A DNA stretch of 61,161 nucleotides from Novosphingobium sp. (GCF_019748365.1 NZ_JAIEPN010000099.1:1-61161), one strand, 5' to 3'. Shown: positions 24,986-36,145, numbered from the stretch's first letter. Made by a program: numbers and translations. Notes: generated by a model not told the origin, from the letters alone.

Positions 24986-26059
24986 TCAGGGAGATGTGTT
25001 CCTGCGGGCATGGTCGGCGCGCATCGGCTCTTCCGCTTCCATCGGCTTGAGGCCAAGCCGGGTGAAAAGCGCGGCATCGGCATCATCCCCGGCATTGGCA
25101 GCGGTCAGCAGCCGGTCGCCGGTGAAGATCGAGTTTGCGCCCGCAAGGAAGCACAGCGCCTGCGCCGCTTCCGACATCGATTCGCGCCCGGCCGAAAGCC
25201 GCACCATCGAACGCGGCATGGTGATCCGCGCCGCCGCGACGGTGCGCACGAACTCGATGTCGTCGATCTTCGCGAGCGGGGTATCGGCGAGCATGTCGCC
25301 CAGCACGGTGCCCTTGATCGGCACCAGCGCGTTCACCGGCACGCTTTCGGGATGGCGCTCCAGCGTCGCCAGCGCATGGATGAAGCCCACCCGGTCGCCG
25401 CGCGTCTCGCCCATGCCGACGATCCCGCCGGAGCAGACATTGATCCCCGCCTTGCGGACCTGCGAGAGCGTGTCGATCCGCTCCTCGAAGCTGCGCGTGG
25501 TGATGATCTCGCCATAGCGTTCGGGCGAAGTGTCGATGTTGTGGTTGTAGTAATCGAGCCCGGCTTCGGCGAGCTGGGCGGCCTGCGTCTCGCTCAGCAT
25601 GCCCAGCGTCATGCAGGTTTCCATGCCCATTGCGCGCACGCCCTTCACCATCGCGATGATCGCAGGCATGTCGCGGTCCTTGGGATTGCGCCAGGCAGCG
25701 CCCATGCAGAAGCGCCTCGATCCGGCATCGCGGGCCTGCGCGGCGGATTGCAGCACGGCCTGCACGTCCATCAGCTTGGTCGCCTCCACCCCGCTGTCTG
25801 CCTTCACCGATTGCGCGCAGTAGCCGCAATCCTCCGGGCAGCCGCCGGTCTTGATCGACAGCAGGGTGCACAGCTGCACTTCGTCCGGCCGGTGATGGCG
25901 GCGATGTACTTCGGCGGCGCGAAACAGCAGTTCGGTGAAGGGCAGGTCGAACAGCGCGGCGATCTCCTCTCGCGTCCAGTCGGTGCGCACGTCATCCCGG
26001 AAAAGCCCGCCGGTGCCGACGCGCGTGTCGCGGGCAGGGATTGTTTCGGCGTGGGTCAT
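24986..26059 (-). CDS. bioB: Biotin synthase
   Basis: This is a 357-residue radical-SAM enzyme that inserts sulfur into dethiobiotin. The radical-SAM cluster cysteines C74, C78 and C81 are in [17 protein letters not shown], and the typical [16 protein letters not shown] and [17 protein letters not shown] blocks are present. It contains the [2Fe-2S] sulfur-donor site region including [15 protein letters not shown]. It is followed by bioD on the same strand. Neither bioF nor bioA is in the window. Confidence 0.95.
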   Translation of the reverse strand: MTHAETIPARDTRVGTGGLFRDDVRTDWTREEIAALFDLPFTELLFRAAEVHRRHHRPDEVQLCTLLSIKTGGCPEDCGYCAQSVKADSGVEATKLMDVQAVLQSAAQARDAGSRRFCMGAAWRNPKDRDMPAIIAMVKGVRAMGMETCMTLGMLSETQAAQLAEAGLDYYNHNIDTSPERYGEIITTRSFEERIDTLSQVRKAGINVCSGGIVGMGETRGDRVGFIHALATLERHPESVPVNALVPIKGTVLGDMLADTPLAKIDDIEFVRTVAAARITMPRSMVRLSAGRESMSEAAQALCFLAGANSIFTGDRLLTAANAGDDADAALFTRLGLKPMEAEEPMRADHARRNTSP

Positions 26060-26394
26060 CGGGCGCTCCGCAGGCTTTTCTGGTGAAGAGAATCAGATAG
26101 TTGGCCCTAGCCGAGTTGCGCCGCCCTGCCTTCCCCGAAATGCGCGCGGGCGTTTCACGATTGGAAACCGTGGCCTCCCGGCCACCCCGGTCGGCGCCAT
26201 CCTGCACGAAGCCGCAGAAGGTACTCCCGGCGCAAAATCCGCCCTCCGCCGTTCCTGCGCGGCCGTGGTTAAGTCCGTGTTCGCAAATACCGGGTATGGC
26301 GGTTGCGGCGCGATTGCAGGGCGCCGGAATGGTGCCGGGTGCGCGGATGAACCGCAGTCCGGATCACCAAACGCATGAGGCAGGTTGTTCGGGT
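26060..26394. other. Intergenic region between bioB and the nucleotide-sugar dehydrogenase
   Basis: This 335-bp divergent gap holds the promoters of both genes. A small perfect hairpin (GTGGCC-TCCC-GGCCAC, 26170-26185) is the only clear structure. No recognisable BioR-type palindrome, riboswitch or small gene was seen. Confidence 0.5.
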
Positions 26395-27678
<1,284 letters not shown>

Positions 27679-27723
27679 GCGCCAGCTTCGCGACGGACAG
27701 CGGCGAACATTCCGGAGGAAAAC

Positions 27724-28755
27724 ATGGCGATTCTCGTTACCGGCAATGCCGGCTTCATCGGCTTTCACACGGCCAAGACCCTGCTCGAACGCGGGGATGA
27801 CGTCGTCGGGCTCGATGTCGTCAACGATTACTACGATCCCGCGATCAAAGAAGCGCGCCTCGCCATTCTGGAAGAGACTGCGCGGCGGACCAATGCGTCC
27901 TACACCTTCGTGCGCGGCAATCTGGCCGATCGCGCGGTGGTCGAGCGGACTTTCGAGCAGAACGACATCCGCCGGGTGATCAACCTCGCCGCGCAGGCCG
28001 GGGTGCGCTACTCGATCGAGAACCCGCACGCTTACGTCGAGAGCAATATCATCGGCTTCACCAACATTCTCGAAGCCTGCCGCCATGGCGGGGTCGAGCA
28101 TCTGGTCTATGCCTCGACCAGCAGCGTCTACGGCGCCAATCAGGCGATGCCGTTCAGCGAGCATGTCGGCGTCGATCACCCGCTGCAGTTTTACGCCGCC
28201 ACGAAGAAGGCGAACGAGCTGATGGCGCACAGCTACAGCCATCTCTACCGCCTGCCGACGACGGGCCTCAGGTTCTTCACCGTCTACGGGCCGTGGGGCC
28301 GGCCGGACATGGCGCTGTTTTTGTTCGCGAAAAACATCATCGCGGGCAAACCCATCGATGTGTTCAACTATGGCAACCACACGCGCGATTTCACGTTCGT
28401 CAGCGATATCGTGGAAGGCGTGATCCGTGCCTGCGACAGTCCCGCGGAGCCGAACCCGGATTGGGATGCGCGCCGCCCTGATCCCGCGACGAGCAACGCG
28501 CCCTACCGGATCTACAACATCGGCAACAACAGCCCGGTCAAGCTCACCGAATACATCGAGGCGCTGGAAGACGCGCTCGGCAAGAAGGCCATCCGCAACC
28601 TGCTGCCGCTGCAGGCGGGCGATGTGCCCGATACCTTTGCCGACGTTTCCGATCTCGAGCGCGAGCTGGGCTACAAGCCCGCGACCACGGTCAGGGAAGG
28701 TGTCGCCGCCTTCGTGAAGTGGTACCTCGAATACATGGCGAACTCTGCCGCCTGA
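27724..28755 (+). CDS. UDP-glucuronate 4-epimerase-like (NAD-dependent epimerase)
   Basis: This is a 343-residue short-chain dehydrogenase-type epimerase with NAD motif [13 protein letters not shown], the Ser in STSSVYG and the YxxxK triad in [16 protein letters not shown], and the [15 protein letters not shown] block of UDP-glucuronate epimerases (LpsL/CapI). It interconverts UDP-glucuronate and UDP-galacturonate or a related uronate. GGAGGAAAAC precedes the ATG. With the dehydrogenase upstream it makes charged sugar donors for surface polysaccharides. Confidence 0.9.
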   Translation: MAILVTGNAGFIGFHTAKTLLERGDDVVGLDVVNDYYDPAIKEARLAILEETARRTNASYTFVRGNLADRAVVERTFEQNDIRRVINLAAQAGVRYSIENPHAYVESNIIGFTNILEACRHGGVEHLVYASTSSVYGANQAMPFSEHVGVDHPLQFYAATKKANELMAHSYSHLYRLPTTGLRFFTVYGPWGRPDMALFLFAKNIIAGKPIDVFNYGNHTRDFTFVSDIVEGVIRACDSPAEPNPDWDARRPDPATSNAPYRIYNIGNNSPVKLTEYIEALEDALGKKAIRNLLPLQAGDVPDTFADVSDLERELGYKPATTVREGVAAFVKWYLEYMANSAA

Positions 28756-28807
28756 CGTTTCGCGCGCAGTGTGATAGGCGGTTCCTCTTACAGGAGAGAG
28801 CCGTCCG

Positions 28808-29713
28808 ATGCAGCTGCGCCACTTGCGCTATTTCGTCACGCTCGCGCGCGAGCAGCATTTCGCCAAGGCGGCCACCACCTGCGGCATTTCGCAGCCGACG
28901 CTTTCGGCCGGGCTCGCCGCGCTGGAGGCCGAGTTCGGGCGCCGGCTGGTCGAGCGCGACCGCCGCTTTATCGGCCTCACGCCCTATGGCGAGGCGATGC
29001 TGCCATGGGCCGAGCAGATCCTCGGCGCAGTGAGCGGGATGGCGAGCGCGGTAGCGGCCACCGCCGCGCCGCTGCGGGGCGAGTTCGGGCTGGCCGCCAT
29101 TCCCGCCGCGCTGCCGCTGGTCGGCCTGCTGGGCGAGGCGCTGCTCGCGCAGAACCCCGGGATCACGCTCTCCGTCCGCTCCGCCACCTCGCGCGCGATC
29201 GAGCATGGGCTGCATGCCTTCGAGATCGATGCCGGACTGACCTACCTCGATCACGAGCCGCCCGTCAATGTGCTGTCAGTGCCGCTCTATGCCGAACGCT
29301 ATGTGTTCCTCGTCGCGCGGGGCGGCGGGTTTGATCTGCATCAGGTCGTCAGCTGGAACGAAGCCTGCGCGCAGAACCTGTGCCTGCTGCATCAGGGCAT
29401 GCAGTACCGCCGCATTCTCGATGAGCGGCTTGCCGCGCGGGGGCTGGCGGTGACCCCACGCGCGACGGCGGACAGCCACTTCGCCTTGTTCGACATGGTG
29501 CGGTCGGGCGCCTTCGCAACCATTGTGCCCGATGGCTATGCGCGGCTGATGGCGGGGGTGGAGTGGGCCCGGTTCCTGCCCTTCGATGCGCCGGAGGAAG
29601 CGCGGCGCGTGGGCCTCGTCGTGGTGAACCGCGATCCGCTGGGGCCGATGGCGCGCGCCGCGCTGGCGGCGGCCCGTGCGCTGGAACCGGCGGGGCTGCA
29701 ATCGCCGCTGTGA
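28808..29713 (+). CDS. fdsR: LysR-family regulator of formate dehydrogenase (FdsR-like)
   Basis: This is a 301-residue LysR protein (MQLRHLRYFVTLAREQHFAKAA, then CGISQPTLSAGLAALEAEFGRRLV) with an effector domain similar to regulators found beside soluble formate dehydrogenase operons. It is upstream of, and co-directional with, fdsG at a distance of 70 bp. A perfect dyad (29711-29733) begins in its own stop codon. It is likely to act on the fds operon in response to formate. Confidence 0.83.
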   Translation: MQLRHLRYFVTLAREQHFAKAATTCGISQPTLSAGLAALEAEFGRRLVERDRRFIGLTPYGEAMLPWAEQILGAVSGMASAVAATAAPLRGEFGLAAIPAALPLVGLLGEALLAQNPGITLSVRSATSRAIEHGLHAFEIDAGLTYLDHEPPVNVLSVPLYAERYVFLVARGGGFDLHQVVSWNEACAQNLCLLHQGMQYRRILDERLAARGLAVTPRATADSHFALFDMVRSGAFATIVPDGYARLMAGVEWARFLPFDAPEEARRVGLVVVNRDPLGPMARAALAAARALEPAGLQSPL

Positions 29714-29733
29714 TTGAGATACTCTATCAATCA
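29711..29733. promoter_or_regulatory. LysR operator candidate upstream of fdsG
   Basis: A perfect 7-bp inverted repeat, TGATTGA-N9-TCAATCA, overlaps the regulator stop codon and lies 50 bp before the fdsG ATG in an AT-rich patch. Its T-N11-A core (29716-29728) is the usual LysR recognition form. Confidence 0.6.
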
Positions 29734-29783
29734 TACCATATTTTAATTTGACCTTCGATGCGGATTTCCCAAGGCTTTTCCGC

Positions 29784-30206
29784 ATGACAGACCACGACGA
29801 GCTCGATGCCATCCTTGCGGGCCACGCCGGCCGCGAAGGCGCGCTGTTGCCGATCCTGCACGATGTGCAGGCCGCCTTCGGCCACGTTTCGGAAGAGGCC
29901 GTGCGCCGCATTGCGCAGGCGCTGAACCTCACCCGCGCCGAAGTGCACGGCGTCGTCAGCTTCTACCACGATTTCCGCGAGGAGCCGGAAAACCGCCCGG
30001 TGCTCAAGCTCTGCCGCGCCGAAAGCTGCCAGGCACGCGGTATCGAAGCCATGGTTGCCGCGCTGCCTGATAACCCGCGTGTCGCGGTCGAGACGGTCTA
30101 TTGCCTCGGCCTGTGCAGCGTCGGCCCCGCCGCGATGGTCGGCCATGAGGTCCACGGCAGGCTTGATGCCGCCCGCCTTGGTGCGCTGGTGGAGAGCCTG
30201 GCATGA
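29784..30206 (+). CDS. fdsG: NAD-dependent formate dehydrogenase gamma subunit (NuoE-like)
   Basis: This is a 140-residue cytoplasmic [2Fe-2S] subunit homologous to NuoE. The cluster cysteines are in LCRAESCQA and YCLGLCSVGPA, with the family block HGVVSFYHDFREEP. It passes electrons within the diaphorase part of the molybdenum formate dehydrogenase. Its end overlaps the fdsB start by 4 bp (30203-30206). The ATG at 29784 begins MTDHDELDAIL and is preferred to an in-frame start 12 codons earlier. Confidence 0.93.
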   Translation: MTDHDELDAILAGHAGREGALLPILHDVQAAFGHVSEEAVRRIAQALNLTRAEVHGVVSFYHDFREEPENRPVLKLCRAESCQARGIEAMVAALPDNPRVAVETVYCLGLCSVGPAAMVGHEVHGRLDAARLGALVESLA

Positions 30207-31744
30207 CTGTGGTGCGCATTTCCGACGATGCAGCTGCGCTTGCCTGTGAGGCGAATGCCGTTGCTGCCGCCTTCGCCAAGGCGGGCTGCACGGTGGAGCG
30301 CGTGTCCAGCTGGGGCATGCACTGGCTCGAACCTATGGCCGAGATCGACGGGCAGGGCTTCGGTCCGCTGGAGCCCGAGGATGTGGCCGCCGTGCTCGCG
30401 GGCACCAGCGCCAAGGCCATTGGCGTGATCGCCGAGCACCCCTTCATTGCCCGCCAGCAACGCTTCACGTTCGCCCGCGCCGGCAAGACGCGGCCCCTCA
30501 GCCTAGACGACTACGCCGCTACCGGCGGCTGGGCTGGCCTCAAACGCGCCCGCGAATTGGGCCCCGAAGCGACCATTGCCGAAGTCACCACGTCCGGCCT
30601 CCGGGGTCGCGGCGGCGCGGGTTTCCCGGCTGGCATCAAGTGGACCACCGTGGCCAAGGCCGCCGGGCCCATCAAGTACATCGTCTGCAACGCCGACGAG
30701 GGCGATAGCGCCACCTTCGCCGACCGCATGGTGATGGAGGGCGATCCCTTCATGCTGATCGAGGGCATGGCGATTGCCGGCCACGCGGTCGGGGCAGGCA
30801 TGGGCTATATCTACGTCCGCAGCGAATACCCGCATGCCATTGCCAAGCTGCAGGCGGCGATTGCGCTCGCCGTGCCGCACATCGCGCCGTTCGAGGTTGA
30901 AGTCCGCGTCGGTGCGGGGGCCTATGTCTGCGGCGAGGAAACCTCGCTGCTCAACAGCCTCGAAGGCAAGCGCGGCGAAGTGCGCGCCAAGCCGCCGCTC
31001 CCCGCATTGGAAGGCCTGTTCGGCAAGCCGACCGTGGTCAACAACGTGCTGACGCTGGCGGCGGTCCCGTGGATTCTGGCGAATGGCGGCGCGGCCTATG
31101 CGGAGGTCGGTTTCGGCCGGTCGCGCGGCACCATGCCGATCCAGCTGGCCGGCAACATCAAGCACGGCGGCCTCTTCGAAGTCGGCTTCGGTGTCACGCT
31201 GGGCGAGCTGGTGGACGAGATCGGAGGCGGCACTGCCACGGGCCGTCCGGTTCGTGCGGTGCAGGTCGGCGGGCCGCTCGGCGCCTATCACCCGCCGGCC
31301 GATTTCCACCTGCCGTTTGATTACGAAGCCTTCGCCGCCGCTGATGGCCTGATCGGCCACGCCGGCCTCACTGTGTTCGACGAAACGGCGGACATGAGCG
31401 CGCAGGCCCGCTTCGCGATGAGCTTCTGCGCCGCCGAAAGCTGCGGCAAGTGTACCCCCTGCCGCATCGGCAGCACGCGCGGGGTCGAACTGATCGACCG
31501 CATCCGCGCCCGCTCGGGCCGCGTTGCCGACAAGGTCGAAACGCTCCCCCAGATGCACAACGCGCGCAAGGCGCCGCGCACCTTGGCCGAGGACGTCACC
31601 TTGCTCGAAGACTTGTGCGAGACGATGAAGTTCGGCTCGCTCTGCGCGCTGGGCGGCTTCACGCCCTATCCGGTGCTTTCGGCGCTGAGGCACTGGCCGG
31701 AGGATTTCGGCATGGCTGCGCCCGAACAGGAAGCGGCCGAGTGA
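30203..31744 (+). CDS. fdsB: NAD-dependent formate dehydrogenase beta subunit (NuoF-like)
   Basis: This is a 513-residue NuoF-like diaphorase that holds FMN, NAD and a [4Fe-4S] cluster. An N-terminal thioredoxin-like part is followed by GLRGRGGAGFPAGIKW (NAD/FMN), CNADEGDSATFADR, and the C-terminal cluster motif AAESCGKCTPCRIGSTRG. It moves electrons from formate to NAD. It overlaps fdsG by 4 bp and the next gene by GTGA, so the operon is tightly coupled. Confidence 0.95.
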   Translation: MTVVRISDDAAALACEANAVAAAFAKAGCTVERVSSWGMHWLEPMAEIDGQGFGPLEPEDVAAVLAGTSAKAIGVIAEHPFIARQQRFTFARAGKTRPLSLDDYAATGGWAGLKRARELGPEATIAEVTTSGLRGRGGAGFPAGIKWTTVAKAAGPIKYIVCNADEGDSATFADRMVMEGDPFMLIEGMAIAGHAVGAGMGYIYVRSEYPHAIAKLQAAIALAVPHIAPFEVEVRVGAGAYVCGEETSLLNSLEGKRGEVRAKPPLPALEGLFGKPTVVNNVLTLAAVPWILANGGAAYAEVGFGRSRGTMPIQLAGNIKHGGLFEVGFGVTLGELVDEIGGGTATGRPVRAVQVGGPLGAYHPPADFHLPFDYEAFAAADGLIGHAGLTVFDETADMSAQARFAMSFCAAESCGKCTPCRIGSTRGVELIDRIRARSGRVADKVETLPQMHNARKAPRTLAEDVTLLEDLCETMKFGSLCALGGFTPYPVLSALRHWPEDFGMAAPEQEAAE

Positions 31745-32274
31745 TCCTCGGCGCTGTCCTTGCGGGCGGGCAGTCCTCGCGCTTCGGCAGCGACAAGGCG
31801 CTGGCCGAGCTAGGCGGGCGCAGCCTGCTTGCGCGCGCGGTTGAAACCCTCGCGGGCATGGCAGACAAGGTGGTCGTGGTTGGGCGGACCAAATCCCCGG
31901 TTTTGTGCATACCGGATTGGCCTGCACCGGGTGGCGGTCCGCTGGGCGGTATCGCCGGAGCCATGAACTATGCTTTGGAACATGGCTACGAGGCGGTCCT
32001 TACCTGCGGGGTCGATTCCGTGGGCCTGCCAACCGATCTGGTGGATCGCCTCTCGCCCGCGCCGCGATATCTCGAAGCCCAGCCCGTCGTGGGATTGTGG
32101 CAGGCTGACTTTGCCGGTGCGCTGGAAGAGATCATGTTTGGCAAAGGCAAGAAATCGATGCGGGCGTTTGCCGAAGGCATTCGCGCGAAACCGGTGAAGC
32201 TGCATTCCAACCCAGCCAACATTAATACGCCCGCAGATCTTGCGGCTGCAGAGAGACGAACGCATGGACTCTGA
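31741..32274 (+). CDS. mobA: Molybdenum cofactor guanylyltransferase
   Basis: This is a 177-residue nucleotidyltransferase with the MobA motif LAGGQSSRFGSDKALAELGGRSLLARA and the later GGGPLGGI and LTCGVDSVGLPTD segments. It attaches GMP to molybdopterin to make the bis-MGD cofactor needed by FdsA. The GTG at 31741 overlaps the fdsB stop (GTGA), and its end overlaps fdsA by 11 bp, so it is inserted into the operon and expressed with it. It is on the short side for MobA but the motifs are intact. Confidence 0.88.
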   Translation: MILGAVLAGGQSSRFGSDKALAELGGRSLLARAVETLAGMADKVVVVGRTKSPVLCIPDWPAPGGGPLGGIAGAMNYALEHGYEAVLTCGVDSVGLPTDLVDRLSPAPRYLEAQPVVGLWQADFAGALEEIMFGKGKKSMRAFAEGIRAKPVKLHSNPANINTPADLAAAERRTHGL

Positions 32275-35149
32275 ACACGGCTCCTATCGCCCCCAGCCCG
32301 ATTTCGGCACGCCGCCTTCGCCGGGCGAGCGCGCGGGCGCGGCTTCGGTCACCGTCACCATCGACGGGCGTGAAATCGCCGTCGCCCCCGGCACCACGGT
32401 GATGCGCGCTGCCGCGCTTTCGGGCGGCTCGATCCCGAAGCTCTGCGCGACCGACAGCGTCAAGCAGTTCGGCTCGTGCCGCCTCTGCCTGGTCGAGATC
32501 GACGGGATGCGCGGCACGCCGGCCAGCTGCACCACGCTCGTCTCCGAAGGCATGAAGGTCCACACCCAGACCAAGAAGCTCGAAAAGCTGCGGCGCGGGG
32601 TGATGGAGCTCTATATCTCCGACCACCCGCTCGATTGCCTCACCTGCAGCGCCAACAATGATTGCGAGCTGCAGGATCAGGCCGCCGCGGTGGGCCTGCG
32701 CGATGTGCGCTATGGCTATGAGGGCGCGAACAACCTCGCTCAGCCGATGGACATTTCGAACCCCTACTTCGATTTCGATCCGTCGAAGTGCATCGTCTGC
32801 TCGCGCTGCGTGCGCGCCTGCGATGAAGTGCAGGGCACCCTCGCGCTGACCATCGAAGGCCGGGGCTTTGACAGCAAGGTAAGCGCGGGCCTCGCGTCCG
32901 ACAGCTTCCTGTCCTCCGAATGCGTTTCCTGCGGCGCTTGCGTGCAGGCCTGCCCCACCGCGACCTTGCAGGAGAAGGCGGTCAAGGAAATCGGCAAGCC
33001 CGAGCGCGCCACCGTCACCACCTGCGCCTATTGCGGTGTCGGCTGCACCTTCCGTGCGGAGACGCGGGGCGAGGAAGTGGTGCGCATGGTGCCGTGGAAG
33101 GACGGCAAGGCCAATCGCGGCCATTCCTGCGTCAAGGGCCGCTTCGCCTGGGGCTATGCCCAGCATCAAGAGCGTATTCTTTCGCCGATGATCCGCTCGT
33201 CCATTGACGAGCCTTGGCGCGAAGTCAGCTGGGACGAGGCGATTGCGCACACCGCCAGCGAGCTGAAGCGCATCTCCGCCAAGTATGGCCGCAACGCGCT
33301 CGGCGGGATCACCTCCAGCCGCTGCACCAACGAGGAGACCTTCCTCGTCCAGAAGCTCGTCCGCGCCGGGTTCGGCACCAACAACGTCGATACCTGCGCC
33401 CGCGTCTGCCACTCGCCGACAGGCTACGGCCTCAAGACCACGTTCGGCACCTCGGCGGGCACGCAGGATTTCGATTCGGTAGAAGACAGCGACGTGATCC
33501 TCGTGATCGGTGCCAACCCCACCGACGGCCACCCCGTCTTCGCCAGCCGGATGAAGCGCCGCCTGCGTCAGGGTGCGAAGCTGATCGTGATCGATCCGCG
33601 CCGCACCGATCTCGTCCGCAGCCCGCATATCAGCGCCGATTTCCACCTGCCGCTGCGCCCGGGCACCAATGTCGCGGTGCTGACGGCGCTGGCCCACGTG
33701 ATCGTCACCGAAGGCCTCGCCGATGAAGCCTTCGTGCGCGAGCGCTGCGACTGGGAAGAATATCGCCACTGGGCCGATTTCGTCAGCCTTGAGCGCAACA
33801 GCCCCGAATTCCTCGAACCGGTCACCGGCGTCCCCGCCGCCGATCTGCGCGGTGCGGCCAGGCTCTTCGCCACCGGTGGCAATGGCGCGATCTACTACGG
33901 CCTTGGGGTTACCGAGCACAGCCAGGGCTCGTCCACCGTCATGGCCATCGCCAATCTCGCCATGGCGACGGGCAACATCGGCCGCCGCGGCGTCGGCGTG
34001 AACCCGCTGCGCGGGCAGAACAACGTGCAGGGTGCCTGCGACATGGGCAGCTTCCCGCATGAGCTGTCAGGCTATCGCCACGTTTCGGATGCAGGCGCCC
34101 GCGCGCTGTTCGAAGCGGAATGGGGTGTGCGCATCGATCCCGAGCCGGGCCTGCGCATCCCCAATATGCTTGATGCGGCGACCGATGGCCTGTTCAAGGC
34201 GATCTACATCCAGGGCGAAGACATCCTTCAGTCCGACCCCGATACCAAGCACGTGGCGGCGGGCCTCGCGGCGATGGAATGCGTGATCGTGCAGGACCTG
34301 TTCCTCAACGAGACCGCCAACTACGCGCACGTATTCCTGCCGGGCTCCACCTTCCTTGAGAAGAACGGCACCTTCACCAATGCCGAACGCCGCATCCAGC
34401 CGGTGCGCAAGGTGATGGAACCGAAGAACGGCTACGAGGACTGGGAGATCACCCAGCTCATGGCCCGCGCGATGGGGCTGGACTGGAACTACAGCCACCC
34501 GCGCGAGATCATGGACGAGATCGCCCGCCTCACGCCGACCTTCGCAGGCGTGAGCTTTGCGCGGCTCGATGCCGAAGGCTCGCTGCAATGGCCGGTGAAT
34601 GATGCCGCGCCCGATGGCAGCCCGATCATGCACATCGATGGCTTCGTGCGCGGCAAGGGCAAGTTCGTGGTGACGGACTATGTGCCGACCGACGAGCGCA
34701 CCGGCCCGCGCTTCCCGCTGCTGCTGACGACGGGCCGCATCCTCAGCCAGTACAATGTCGGCGCGCAGACCCGCCGCACGGCAAACGTGATCTGGCACGA
34801 GGAAGACCTCCTTGAAATCCACCCGACCGATGCCGAGAACCGGGGCATCAAGTCGGGCGACTGGGTGCGCCTTGCCAGCCGCTCGGGCGAGACGACCTTG
34901 CGCGCCACCGTGACCGACCGCGTGGCGCCGGGCGTGGTCTACACCACGTTCCACCATCCCGCGACGCAGGCCAATGTCGTCACCACCGACTTCTCGGACT
35001 GGGCGACCAATTGCCCCGAATACAAGGTGACGGCGGTGCAGATCACGCCTTCGAACGGCCCCAGCGACTGGCAGGAGGAATACGAAGCGCAGGCCGCGCG
35101 CTCGCGCCGGATCAAGGGGCATGAAGGCGCGATGGAGCCGGCCGAATGA
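32264..35149 (+). CDS. fdsA: Formate dehydrogenase alpha subunit (molybdopterin, Fe-S)
   Basis: This is a 961-residue catalytic subunit. Its N-terminal NuoG-like part carries the [2Fe-2S] motif (CATDSVKQFGSCRLC), the cluster pairs CLTCSANNDC, CIVCSRCVRACDE and CVSCGACVQACPT, and then CAYCGVGCTF at the molybdenum domain. The active-site Cys-His pair is C382-H383 in DTCARVCHSPTG. The molybdopterin domains follow (VNPLRGQNNVQGACDMG) with a C-terminal domain (LLTTGRILSQYNVGAQTRR). A Cys enzyme, not selenocysteine. It oxidises formate to CO2 and is oxygen-tolerant in relatives. The start gives MDSEHGSY; it overlaps fdsD by 4 bp. Confidence 0.96.
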   Translation: MDSEHGSYRPQPDFGTPPSPGERAGAASVTVTIDGREIAVAPGTTVMRAAALSGGSIPKLCATDSVKQFGSCRLCLVEIDGMRGTPASCTTLVSEGMKVHTQTKKLEKLRRGVMELYISDHPLDCLTCSANNDCELQDQAAAVGLRDVRYGYEGANNLAQPMDISNPYFDFDPSKCIVCSRCVRACDEVQGTLALTIEGRGFDSKVSAGLASDSFLSSECVSCGACVQACPTATLQEKAVKEIGKPERATVTTCAYCGVGCTFRAETRGEEVVRMVPWKDGKANRGHSCVKGRFAWGYAQHQERILSPMIRSSIDEPWREVSWDEAIAHTASELKRISAKYGRNALGGITSSRCTNEETFLVQKLVRAGFGTNNVDTCARVCHSPTGYGLKTTFGTSAGTQDFDSVEDSDVILVIGANPTDGHPVFASRMKRRLRQGAKLIVIDPRRTDLVRSPHISADFHLPLRPGTNVAVLTALAHVIVTEGLADEAFVRERCDWEEYRHWADFVSLERNSPEFLEPVTGVPAADLRGAARLFATGGNGAIYYGLGVTEHSQGSSTVMAIANLAMATGNIGRRGVGVNPLRGQNNVQGACDMGSFPHELSGYRHVSDAGARALFEAEWGVRIDPEPGLRIPNMLDAATDGLFKAIYIQGEDILQSDPDTKHVAAGLAAMECVIVQDLFLNETANYAHVFLPGSTFLEKNGTFTNAERRIQPVRKVMEPKNGYEDWEITQLMARAMGLDWNYSHPREIMDEIARLTPTFAGVSFARLDAEGSLQWPVNDAAPDGSPIMHIDGFVRGKGKFVVTDYVPTDERTGPRFPLLLTTGRILSQYNVGAQTRRTANVIWHEEDLLEIHPTDAENRGIKSGDWVRLASRSGETTLRATVTDRVAPGVVYTTFHHPATQANVVTTDFSDWATNCPEYKVTAVQITPSNGPSDWQEEYEAQAARSRRIKGHEGAMEPAE

Positions 35150-35370
35150 GCGCGCATACCACCGAAAAGCTGATCTACATGGCCAACCAGATCGCGCGCA
35201 ACGTCACCCACGAGCCCGATCCGGTGGCCATGATTGCCGATCATATCCAGGCGTTCTGGTCGCCGCGGATGAAGGCCGATGTCTTTGCGGTGCTGGACGG
35301 GCCGGAAGGCGCTGCGCTCGATCCGGTCGCGCGCGCAGCGCTTGATCGGCTCGCCGCGCATGCCACCTGA
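35146..35370 (+). CDS. fdsD: Formate dehydrogenase delta subunit
   Basis: This is a 74-residue small subunit (MSAHTTEKLIYMANQIARNV, then HIQAFWSPRMKADVFAVL) of the Fds complex, matching the FdsD/DUF3173-like size and the conserved NQIARN and FWSPRMK motifs. It overlaps the fdsA stop by 4 bp and the fdhD start by 11 bp. It is needed for holoenzyme assembly or stability in relatives; the exact contacts are not visible here. Confidence 0.9.
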   Translation: MSAHTTEKLIYMANQIARNVTHEPDPVAMIADHIQAFWSPRMKADVFAVLDGPEGAALDPVARAALDRLAAHAT

Positions 35371-36145
35371 GGCGGCGATCCCGCACACCTTCGCCGAACA
35401 CTTTGCCGATGGCCGCGCGCCCGCTCCGCGCGAGCGGCTGCTGGCGATCGAGTCCCCGGTCGCGATCGAGATCAACGGGCTTGGCTATGCGGTGATGATG
35501 GCGACGCCAGCGGATCTTGCCGACTACGCGCTGGGCTTCTGCCTCTCCGAACAGCTGATTGCCGCGCCCTCGCAGCTCCTCTCCGCCGAGGCGAGCGAAG
35601 TCCCCGCCGGTGGCTGGATGCTCCGGATCCAGCTCGCCGCCGATGATGCCGCCCCGCTGATGGAGCGCGCGCGGTTGCGGCTGGCGGAGGGCAGCTGCGG
35701 CCTGTGCGGGATCGAAAGCCTCGAGCAGGTGCTGCGCCCGCTGCCACCGGTGGAGGCGCGGCTTGCCGTCGATGATGCCGCGATCTTCCGCGCTGTTGCC
35801 GCTCTGCCCGATCTCCAGCCGCTGGGGCAGGCAACCCGTGCCGTCCACGCCGCCGCCTTCTGCGCGCCGGATGGCACAGTGCATCTCGTGCGCGAGGATG
35901 TCGGTCGCCACAACGCGCTCGACAAGCTGCTCGGCGCGATGGCGCAGGCCGGGCTCCGGGCAGGGGAGGGCTTCATCGTCCTCACCGCGCGGTGCAGCTT
36001 CGAACTGGTGCAGAAGGCCGTGCTCGCGGGCTGTCCGCTGCTGGTGACGATATCCGCCGCCTCCACGCTGGCGGCGGAGCAGGCGGCAGCGCACGGCCTT
36101 CGCCTCGTCTCGCTGGCGCGCGAGGACAGCTTCCTCGCCGGTTAG
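35360..36145 (+). CDS. fdhD: Formate dehydrogenase accessory sulfurtransferase
   Basis: This is a 261-residue FdhD/FdsC protein that transfers sulfur to the molybdenum cofactor. The required CxxC is C113-G-L-C116 in EGSCGLCGIESL, and the motifs LREDVGRHNALDKL and SFELVQKA are intact. The ATG at 35360 lies inside the last codons of fdsD. It closes the operon: the next gene, a TonB-like protein, begins 39 bp later and has no obvious link. Confidence 0.93.
   Translation: MPPEAAIPHTFAEHFADGRAPAPRERLLAIESPVAIEINGLGYAVMMATPADLADYALGFCLSEQLIAAPSQLLSAEASEVPAGGWMLRIQLAADDAAPLMERARLRLAEGSCGLCGIESLEQVLRPLPPVEARLAVDDAAIFRAVAALPDLQPLGQATRAVHAAAFCAPDGTVHLVREDVGRHNALDKLLGAMAQAGLRAGEGFIVLTARCSFELVQKAVLAGCPLLVTISAASTLAAEQAAAHGLRLVSLAREDSFLAG

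Noticed and set aside
33907..33912. GTAACC (minus strand) inside fdsA
   Set aside because: No CGAA is present at a 16-nt distance; it lies in coding sequence.
32264..35149. Selenocysteine formate dehydrogenase
   Set aside because: The active-site codon is TGC (Cys 382), with no in-frame TGA.
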